7,792 nucleotides of DNA. Source: Oscillospiraceae bacterium. GTDB taxonomy: Bacteria; Bacillota; Clostridia; Oscillospirales; CAG-272. The stretch is taken from NCBI GenBank assembly GCA_015065205.1, contig SVQS01000084.1, positions 1 to 7,792 on the forward strand, in the 5' to 3' direction. The notes beneath the pieces were generated by a model, which was given only the letters and a program-made list of their open reading frames with translations, was not told the DNA's origin and did no database searches. Below, one piece after another: positions 1 through 6,100 of the stretch (position 1 is its first letter; each line of letters starts with the position of its first letter). The translations under genes were made by a program, and so were the position numbers.

Positions 1-26
1 ATAATGGCAACTTTCATTTTCTTCAT
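1..26 (-). CDS. 5' end of a divergent gene, product unknown
   Basis: Only the first codons are inside the window. On the minus strand an ATG at 26-24 starts M-K-K-M-K-V-A-I and runs off the left edge. The start is supported by a perfect AAGGAGG ribosome binding site (42-36) nine bases upstream and by a promoter further out. The N-terminus (short basic lead, then K-V-A-I-I) resembles the first beta strand of a Rossmann fold, as in Gfo/Idh/MocA oxidoreductases or GH4 glycosidases, both common in sugar-utilisation loci. Eight residues cannot establish that. The gene is divergent from the AraC-type regulator, a usual arrangement for a regulator and its target. Confidence 0.75.
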
Positions 27-35
27 AATACAATT

Positions 36-42
36 CCTCCTT
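36..42 (-). promoter_or_regulatory. Ribosome binding site of the leftward gene
   Basis: The minus strand reads AAGGAGG, fully complementary to the 3' end of 16S rRNA, nine bases before the ATG at 26-24. It is the main evidence that a gene starts at the left edge of the window. Confidence 0.85.
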
Positions 43-63
43 GTATGTATGTGTAAGATCTAC

Positions 64-95
64 AAACTTTTCGGTGTACACACCGATACAAGTTT
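64..95. promoter_or_regulatory. Long interrupted dyad, candidate operator between divergent genes
   Basis: The top strand reads AAACTT (64-69), one base, TCGGTG (71-76), TACA (77-80), CACCGA (81-86), three bases, AAGTTT (90-95). The two 12-base arms are fully complementary apart from the unequal 1- and 3-base interruptions. The dyad starts immediately after the -10 box of the leftward promoter (101-96) and covers its expected transcription start near 89-90. That is where a repressor operator would sit. It could instead form a hairpin at the very 5' end of the leftward mRNA. AraC proteins usually bind direct repeats, so a second regulator (LacI, GntR or TetR type) is possible. Confidence 0.6.
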
Positions 96-124
96 AGTAT
101 ATCATAATAAAATAAAAAAAGAAA
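96..124 (-). promoter_or_regulatory. Promoter of the leftward gene (good -10, weak -35)
   Basis: The minus strand carries TATACT at 101-96, preceded by TGA (104-102), which gives a TGn extended -10. At a 17-base spacing the -35 position (124-119) reads TTTCTT, a poor match to TTGACA. The predicted start near 89-90 gives a leader of about 60 bases before the ATG at 26. A strong -10 with a weak -35 next to an araC-type gene fits an activator-dependent promoter. That link is inference. Confidence 0.55.
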
Positions 125-145
125 GGGGTTTTTTTATTTTTTATA

Positions 146-174
146 TTGCAATTCTTACTTTTTTGTGATAGTAT
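146..174 (+). promoter_or_regulatory. Promoter of the araC-type gene
   Basis: TTGCAA (146-151) and TAGTAT (169-174) are 17 bases apart. The -10 is preceded by TGTGA (164-168), a TRTGn extended -10 typical of Gram-positive sigma-A promoters. An alternative -10, TATATT (172-177), lies at a poorer 20-base spacing. The T-rich tract upstream (129-143) could act as an UP element. The predicted start near 181 leaves a leader of about 25 bases containing GGAGG (193-197). Confidence 0.65.
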
Positions 175-204
175 ATTAAAAAAGAAAGAAATGGAGGACG
201 AGCT

Positions 205-1005
205 ATGTTTGAAGTAAAGGCGGGAGCTCCCATTTTTGAAATATCGCATAAATATGTCGAAAAGCCAAGTGCGGCACAGTACGCGCAGCACACGCACGCC
301 TGCTGTGAGCTGCTTTTGTTTGTGCGCGGAGACGCGAATTTTAACATTGACGGTATTTTGCACCATCCCAAGCCATACGACCTGCTCATCATACCGCAGG
401 CGACTTATCACTGCTTCATCCCCCGCTCTCCCCAACCTTATGAGAATTACGTTCTCGACTTTTCGCCCGATATCATTCCCGCAGAGCACCGCCAAAAGCT
501 GTTCGCAAAGCCGACAATTTTGAATATTGGCGACGACGGCGAGTTCTGCCGTTTTTTCCAGCTACTCGATTTCTACCAAGAGACCTATACGCCTGAGGAT
601 TTCTCACTCGTTTGCCGCTCGCTTTTGCGCGAATTGCTCATCTTTTGCAGTTACCGCATGGATAGCTCAACGCCTGTGGAATCGGCACGCAATCCACTTG
701 TGGAAACAATGCTGAAGCTGATTGCCGAAAACCTCGAAAAGCCCCTTGATGCCGACTTTTTGGCTCGTGAGATGATGCTTTCAAAATCCTACGTGCAAAA
801 CGTTTTTTCGCAGTCGATGCACATTGGTCTCAAAAAATACATCACACAAAAAAAGCTCTTTGCCGCGCAGGCGGATCTTGCAGGCGGTATGTCTGCCGCC
901 GACGTTTGTGCAAAATATGAGTTTAGTGACTACTCCTCCTTCTTCCGGCATTATAAGCAGATGATGGGAGTCTCGCCGAGAGAAACGAAGAGGAATGGAT
1001 CTTAA
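205..1005 (+). CDS. AraC family transcriptional regulator with N-terminal cupin domain
   Basis: 266 residues, a normal length for the cupin plus AraC class. Residues about 25-85 form a cupin-like effector domain (H-T-H at 29-31, then a strand-rich segment with P-x-D-L-L-I-I-P). Residues about 165-262 are the AraC DNA-binding domain with two helix-turn-helix units: 181-201, containing L-A-R-E-M-M-L-S-K-S-Y, and 229-250, ending in the signature F-S-D-Y-S-S-F-F-R-H-Y-K with G-V-S-P-R after it. The ATG at 205 is chosen because GGAGG (193-197) lies seven bases upstream and an extended -10 promoter precedes it. The protein probably senses a sugar or sugar derivative and controls the divergent gene to its left and possibly the GH20 gene downstream; ligand and targets are inference. 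The GH20 gene has its own promoter, so they are not simply one operon. A MITE-like element begins directly after the TAA stop. Confidence 0.93.
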   Translation: MFEVKAGAPIFEISHKYVEKPSAAQYAQHTHACCELLLFVRGDANFNIDGILHHPKPYDLLIIPQATYHCFIPRSPQPYENYVLDFSPDIIPAEHRQKLFAKPTILNIGDDGEFCRFFQLLDFYQETYTPEDFSLVCRSLLRELLIFCSYRMDSSTPVESARNPLVETMLKLIAENLEKPLDADFLAREMMLSKSYVQNVFSQSMHIGLKKYITQKKLFAAQADLAGGMSAADVCAKYEFSDYSSFFRHYKQMMGVSPRETKRNGS

Positions 1006-1154
1006 CCCCTCTCAGTCGCCTTTCGTCGACAGCTCTCCCCAAGGAGAGCCTTTCATAACTTCCCCCGATTTTTCTTCGTTAATGTCATTAAGTCAAGCGC
1101 AAAAGAAGCCTCCCCTTCGGGGGAGGTGGCACGCGCGAGCGTGACGGAGAGGGG
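1006..1154. mobile_element. MITE-like palindromic element, no coding capacity
   Basis: A 149 bp element. Its left arm (1006-1050) and the reverse complement of its right arm (1108-1154) share the terminus CCCCTCTC-n-GTC and the same layout: terminus, small GC hairpin, larger hairpin. Left-arm hairpins are GTCG/CGAC (1015-1018 with 1027-1030, partly decayed) and GCTCTCC/GGAGAGC (1032-1038 with 1043-1049, loop CCAA). Right-arm hairpins are CCTCCCC/GGGGAGG (1109-1115 with 1120-1126, TTCG tetraloop) and CACGC/GCGTG (1130-1134 with 1139-1143, loop GCGA). The 56 bp core has no ORF. Very similar sequences recur in gut Clostridia genomes as far as I recall, but I could not search. I see no clear target-site duplication. 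The right end is followed by a T-run (1158-1168), so the element may also end araC transcription. Confidence 0.7.
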
Positions 1155-1180
1155 GCGTTTGTTTTTTTTCGTAATTCGTA

Positions 1181-1209
1181 TTGCACATCGCCAAAAACTG
1201 TGCTATAAT
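1181..1209 (+). promoter_or_regulatory. Strong promoter of the GH20 gene
   Basis: TTGCAC (1181-1186) and a perfect TATAAT (1204-1209) are exactly 17 bases apart, with TGTGC (1199-1203) giving an extended -10. Transcription should start near 1216, leaving a short leader with AGGAGG (1229-1234). The promoter lies only 26 bp past the end of the palindromic element. It rules out any translation start upstream of about 1216. Confidence 0.85.
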
Positions 1210-1239
1210 AAACACAACAAACACAGACAGGAGGCCCTT

Positions 1240-2856
1240 ATGTTCTTACCGAGAGTAAAAAGCGAACACTTACTTTCAAATAAACGAATGACTCTTTCCT
1301 TCCCCCTCAAGGTGTGGTGCGGCGACAGACCGAGCCGCAATCTTTTGGCGGTGCTTCACGAAATGATGCCTTACGGTGAGTTTGTACTATCCACTCGCGA
1401 GGAAGCAACCATGACACTTTGCGTGATGCCCGCCTTCATTCAAAAGTCTGAGTTTTATTCGATCACTTGCGCCGAGAACAAAATTGAAGTGATGGCAACC
1501 GACTACCGTGGTCTTGTGGGTGCCGCTGCAACCCTTGCACAAGCCATCCGCTTTGAGAACGGCAGATTTGTCATTCCCGAGATTGTCATTACCGACCATC
1601 CCGACGCTTCTTGGCGTTCTGTAATGCTCGACCCCGCGCGCCACGTCATTCCAATGGACGAGGTTCGCGCCATCATTCTCGGCATGGCAAAATCCAAATA
1701 CAACAAGCTCCATCTGCATCTGTGCGACCATCAGGGCTTCTCTTATTTTTCGGATATTTACCCCAATCTTCCCCTCTCCCCCGGCACGACCTACACCAAG
1801 GACAATCTGCGCGAAATCGTCTCCTATGCCGCAATGTTTGGCATTGACGTCATTCCCGAAATTGATTTGCCCGCACACAGCTTTAACCTGACCAAAAAAT
1901 TTGACCACCTCAAGTGTCACTCCGAGGACGAGGAAAACGGTGGCAAGCCACTCAGCGGTTGGAATATCTGCATCGGCAACGAAGAAAGCTACACGTACAT
2001 CAAAAACATTCTATCCGAGCTGACCGAAATCTTCCCCTATGAGTACATTCACATGGGCACGGATGAAATCTATATGGACGACATTGACCGCGAACCACGC
2101 ATCACATCCTGCACCTGTCAATGCAAGGTGTGCAACGCGCGCTTCTTGCCGATGGGATACGATACACTTCTGCCTCGCTTCTACTATTTCGTCAACCGCG
2201 TTTATAACATGATCAATGACCTTGGCAAAAAGATGATAATGTGGAACGACCAAATTGATATTTCAAACACCGCTCCCGACATTCCGCGCGACATCTTGAT
2301 TGAATTCTGGCGCGTGGCAATGCCTCATCGCGGCCCCGTTGAGGGTTGCTCGATGCAAGCCTTTGTGGAAGCCGGCTTTGAAGTCGTCAATGCCGATTAT
2401 CCCAACACCTACGTGGACCTTTATATGAAGTGGAACAAGTTGAAAGATTGGAACCTGCGCAAAAATCCTGCAGATGCCCCTGCGGTCGCGTTCCGTATTC
2501 TTGGCGGTGAGACCTGCGCATGGGAGGGCAACAACTATCCGCACTACCGTCACGCGCTCTATTTCACCTTCCCCACCTTCGGCGACAGATGTTGGAACGT
2601 CGAGACACCACTAACGGACAACAAGGAAACGATGCTCGCCCTGACACGTGCTTGCTTGGGTGCTTCTGTTCCCGAAGATTTTAATCTCTTCTCTTACCTA
2701 AAAGGCGTTCCACTCGGAGATGCTTACAGAATGGAAGGCAAAATCTTCTCTGAGGATGCTGATCTCTCCGAGCTGCGCGAAACGCTCGAAAATTTGACAA
2801 ATTGCACTACCGACCAAGAACACCTGAAGAATAATCTTTTGAGTTTGATTGAGTAA
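1240..2856 (+). CDS. GH20 family beta-N-acetylhexosaminidase-like protein
   Basis: 538 residues from the ATG at 1240, which has AGGAGG (1229-1234) five bases upstream and a TATAAT promoter before that. The frame stays open back to a GTG at 1126, but that start lies upstream of the promoter and inside the palindromic element. Residues about 1-120 resemble the small GH20b domain. The GH20 TIM barrel follows: L-D-P-A-R-H (130-135, sugar-binding Arg134), H-L-H-L-C-D-H-Q-G (158-166), P-E-I-D-L-P-A-H (206-213), and H-M-G-T-D-E (271-276) with the catalytic Asp275-Glu276 pair. Tryptophans at M-W-N-D (334-337) and A-W-E-G (427-430) are candidate pocket walls. The family removes terminal beta-GlcNAc or GalNAc by substrate-assisted catalysis. 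No signal peptide is seen, so it is probably cytoplasmic. Oddities: the usual D-D-Q is D-H-Q here, and a CxCxCxxC cluster (291-298) follows the catalytic pair. The fold call is firm; exact specificity is not. Confidence 0.93.
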   Translation: MFLPRVKSEHLLSNKRMTLSFPLKVWCGDRPSRNLLAVLHEMMPYGEFVLSTREEATMTLCVMPAFIQKSEFYSITCAENKIEVMATDYRGLVGAAATLAQAIRFENGRFVIPEIVITDHPDASWRSVMLDPARHVIPMDEVRAIILGMAKSKYNKLHLHLCDHQGFSYFSDIYPNLPLSPGTTYTKDNLREIVSYAAMFGIDVIPEIDLPAHSFNLTKKFDHLKCHSEDEENGGKPLSGWNICIGNEESYTYIKNILSELTEIFPYEYIHMGTDEIYMDDIDREPRITSCTCQCKVCNARFLPMGYDTLLPRFYYFVNRVYNMINDLGKKMIMWNDQIDISNTAPDIPRDILIEFWRVAMPHRGPVEGCSMQAFVEAGFEVVNADYPNTYVDLYMKWNKLKDWNLRKNPADAPAVAFRILGGETCAWEGNNYPHYRHALYFTFPTFGDRCWNVETPLTDNKETMLALTRACLGASVPEDFNLFSYLKGVPLGDAYRMEGKIFSEDADLSELRETLENLTNCTTDQEHLKNNLLSLIE

Positions 2857-2865
2857 TTGAAAGAA

Positions 2866-2909
2866 ATCCCCCAACGGAGTTTTCCGTTGGGGGATGATTT
2901 TTTTGTTTT
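2866..2909 (+). terminator. Intrinsic terminator after the GH20 gene
   Basis: A perfect 13-bp stem (2866-2878 with 2883-2895, ATCCCCCAACGGA and its complement) closes a GTTT loop. GA and then a T-rich tail (2898-2908, seven T, G, four T) follow. It starts nine bases after the TAA stop. On the minus strand the same stem is followed by TTCTTTC, so it may also stop leftward transcription from the convergent surface-protein gene. Confidence 0.95.
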
Positions 2910-2910
2910 G

Positions 2911-3096
2911 TCGATATACCTCGCAAAACGCGGTTGCGCTCTGCTCGGCTCGATATATTCTCCCTTTGGTCGAACTCGATATGATATTCGCATTCCCTAT
3001 CTCGTGCGAAGCACATATCGAGCACTTGCATAGCAAGGGCCATATCGAGTGCTTGCCCTGCAAGCACCATATCGATCGCCACAGGCGAATATCGAT
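2911..3096. repeat. Array of small hairpins separated by ATATCGA(G/T)
   Basis: This 186 bp stretch fills most of the gap between the convergent genes. The separator appears as TCGATAT at 2911, 2950 and 2977, and in the opposite orientation as ATATCGAG at 3015 and 3042 and ATATCGAT at 3069 and 3089. The last three steps are 27, 27 and 20 bp. Spacers are themselves short hairpins: GTGC-gaa-GCAC (3004-3014), CTTGC/GCAAG around ATA (3024-3037), TGCTTGC/GCAAGCA around CCT (3050-3066), and CGCC-aca-GGCG (3077-3087). GATATTCGC (2983-2991) pairs with GCGAATATC (3085-3093), so the right half can close into a multi-branched structure. I see no coding potential. It is probably a dispersed genomic repeat; function unknown. 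Confidence 0.75.
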
Positions 3097-3123
3097 GGCG
3101 GCCCGCAAAATTTGCGAGCCGCC
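3097..3123 (-). terminator. GC-rich palindrome past the surface-protein stop codon
   Basis: A near-perfect palindrome: GGCGGC (3097-3102) with GCCGCC (3118-3123), one C/A mismatch, then CGCAAA (3104-3109) with TTTGCG (3111-3116). It begins seven bases beyond the TAA of the minus-strand gene. No proper T-run follows on the minus strand, so it may stabilise the 3' end of the mRNA rather than terminate. It adjoins the hairpin array and may be its last unit. Confidence 0.45.
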
Positions 3124-3130
3124 AAAACTG

Positions 3131-6100
3131 TTATTCATCGTATTGATACATCTCTTCGTCGTTGGAGATTTCTTCTGCGTCGCCTTCTATGATATATGCA
3201 TACGGATCAACCGTTCCCTGACCTTTTGTCTCTTCTCGGTCATCATCTTCGGTCTCGGCATACGGGGCATCCGCTTCATCTCCATATTCGTACGATTCTC
3301 CGTACGCGTCCGCATCCCACGAATCTCCTCCTTCATTTGAGGAGTCGCCGTCTTGCCTATCTGACTCTCCAAAGACTCCTGCAAAGGGGTCTGTATCATA
3401 CGCTGTCTCTTCAATCTCTTGATTTGCTTCTTGCGCATCCGATACTCGCTCGGCTTCTTCTTCATCATAAGCATATACGTTCTCCTCCTCATCTGTTGAA
3501 TAGGAATCGTCAGAGGTTTCTTGCTCGGTCAATTCCTCATCTTCGTAAACCTCTTCGACTTCTTCGGGAAGTGCCTCATCGACTACCTCTTCGGTAGAAT
3601 CTGCATACTCTTCGTCGATATACTCTTCCTCGATATATTCTTCGTCAGTATGCTCTTCCTCTGTGTACGCTTCCTCTGCATACTCATCTTCTGCATATTC
3701 TTCGTTCACGTACTCTTCTTCTGCATACTCTTCTTGCTCCAAAGCAAGCTCCTGTGCAAGCTCTTCATCAAAGGCTTCTTCGTCGAGTGCTTCCTCTACG
3801 GGCTCTTCGGTAATTTCCTCAATGACTTCTTCGGTAGCTTCTTCGATGAACTCTTCGGCAAGCTCGTCGAAAACTTCGTCGATAACCTCGTCAATGACTT
3901 CCTCAACAACCTCGTCAACAGCTTCGTCGTTGTCCGCTACGGGCTCTTCGTCCGGTGCGGCGTAGGGTTCCTCTTGAAGGTCCTCCTCGCGCACAACAGC
4001 AGTTATTTCTTGCTCTGTGTGTGCACGTCTCTTGGTTTTGAACACGCGGATCATACCCGAAGAAAGAAGCAGCCACATCAGCACGATTTGCGCCAACAGT
4101 ACAGCAACCCCCAAGCCAAGCGCAATAAGCTCGGCATTGGCAACAGGCAAGAAGTGAATGGTCAGGAACATCGGCAAAGCCACACTTGCGTGCATAACCG
4201 ATTTTTTAGCCTTGTTGCGAGCAATAAGAACAAGTACGATAGCAATGAGTTGGCACAACAAGATGGCACCAAGCGCGATGATAACAGCCGTAAGATCAAC
4301 GGTGGGATCAGCCAAGATAACGAAATCGGCAATATACTTTGCCTTGAATATCAAGGCGTTGCCCTCGCGAGTGGTCTCCAACAGTTCTACCATTCCGGTC
4401 GATCGGTTGAAATATGCCACTTGCAGACCCGTACGGCTAATGAGCGCCTCGGGAATGGTAAGGGTAATTGTAAAGACGTCACCCTCGCCCAGTTGAACAT
4501 TCACAAGACTAAAGCTATACGCGCTAATGGTATCAAGCGCGCGGAGAAGCTTGGTAGCTTCCTCAATGGTGATAAAGCTATCTGCGGTAATTTTGCCTTG
4601 TGCGATTGCATCGGCAACGGCACGGCGCAGAACCTTGATGTCTTCAATGGAACCAAGTTGAATGCCTGCACCATGATTCAATCCAACAAGACTTTCAAGC
4701 GTAATAGAATTGTTGGTGTCACGCAGATAGGTTACAGGAATAGCCTTGATAGCAGCCATAGCGGTATTGAAGATTTCTTCAACCTGTTCTTGGGTACCGG
4801 CAGCAGAAATATCTGCTACTGCTTGTGCACACAGAGAACCGATCTCGTCCAAGTTCGCTTTGTTGAACGAGCCGGAAGCACCACATTCGGCACGATACGT
4901 CTGCAGAGCTGCAATTTTACTATCCTGCAATCTTGCAAATTCGAGTTTTGCCTGAACCGCGGCAACAATATCGTCTACCGAAGTTTTGAAGCCATCCGGC
5001 AGATCGCCGTCTTCGGGAATTAAATCGTATATTTCATCAATCGCTTTGTCGATCAAAACCTTGACGCAATCGCCATCGTCATCGGTTATCATATCCTTCA
5101 AAAGATTTTCGACATCCTTGACATAATTGATAAAATGAGTGGTCTTGTCTTTATAGTGAGGAATACCTTCTAAGGTAGTTTCAGTTTTGCTGAAACGAAC
5201 AAATATAAAATATTTTGTGCCTTGGTCCAAACCTGTAAAGACGTATTGCGTCTCTCCATCTGCAACCTTATGCCATTCAAGGCCCTCTTCGCTTTCTTTG
5301 TTGGAAATAGCAACATCGTAAAGCTTTGCTATATCGGCATCTTTGAAATCAACTTGAATTTCAGTTTCGGATTTGATGGTGATGTCAACATCATATCCGG
5401 ATCCAATGTTGGGCTTTGCGGGACGAGCCTCAGCCGTCAAAGTTATATTCTCTGCTCCAAGCGTGATGTTGCCGGAAACAAACCACTCGTTAGTGTAGTA
5501 ATCAGTCTTTTCGCCGTTCCACTTTGCAATACGGAGATTATCGGACAACTTAATCTCTACGCGGAACGTGGTATTGTAATCCAATTCAAAGGAAACAGGG
5601 AAAGCGGTATATTCTTCCGGTTCATCGGTTCCCACAATCACCTTAATAGTAAAATCTGATCCTGCGGGGAGTCCGTCGATGGAGTCGAGTGTAACGGTGT
5701 AACGGTTGATCGTCCATTCGGCATTGAGCGTGATGGTAGCACCGTTTGCTCCACCGTCGATATTCCAAGCAATATTTTCGGCAACCAGCTTGTCCTCAAC
5801 GGCATAAATATATTGATTGCCGTTGCCCCAATAACCGCTGAAGGTATAGCCCTCTTTGGTGGGTGCTGCAAGATCTGCGGGAATCTTGGAAACCCAAGAG
5901 GTGCTGCCGTATTCGACATTAGAAATCGTAAATTCCGGCACACCGTCACCGTTGGCATCAAGCACTACAGTGTAGGTTTCGGGCGCCCACTTTGCAGTGA
6001 GGACAATATTCTTTGCGTGGATAGAACCCGTAATTTGATATTGATTGTCATTCAATTTGGAAAGGCCTATATCGGTAGGAAGCGCACTGCCGTCGGCATA

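Noticed and set aside
1126..1239. 38-codon N-terminal extension of the GH20 gene from a GTG at 1126, with a hydrophobic L-F-F-F-V-I run resembling a signal segment
   Set aside because: It would start inside the palindromic element and run through the promoter (1181-1209). The ATG at 1240 has its own AGGAGG and the expected GH20 N-terminus.
2911..3096. CRISPR array, suggested by short repeats at about 27 bp steps
   Set aside because: Separators are only 8 bp and change orientation, and the intervening sequences are short hairpins rather than unique spacers. No cas gene is present.
3131..3330. LPXTG sorting signal or SLH anchor at the C-terminus of the surface protein
   Set aside because: The last residues are acidic and Tyr-rich with no LPXTG, hydrophobic stretch or basic tail; the hydrophobic segments are about 300 residues upstream.
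2894..3340. Plus-strand 148-codon open frame starting in the GH20 terminator
   Set aside because: It begins within the terminator stem, crosses the hairpin array and overlaps the 3' end of the surface-protein gene; no translation signal.
3663..3965. Plus-strand Ser/Ala-rich low-complexity frame
   Set aside because: It is a mirror of the two acidic minisatellites read on the other strand; no independent evidence.
3521..5023. Plus-strand open frame of 500 codons opposite the surface-protein gene
   Set aside because: Its sequence is Phe/Leu/Cys-rich where it mirrors the acidic repeats, it has no good ribosome binding site or domain, and the minus-strand gene has clear domains and start. It is a shadow of Glu/Asp-rich codon use.
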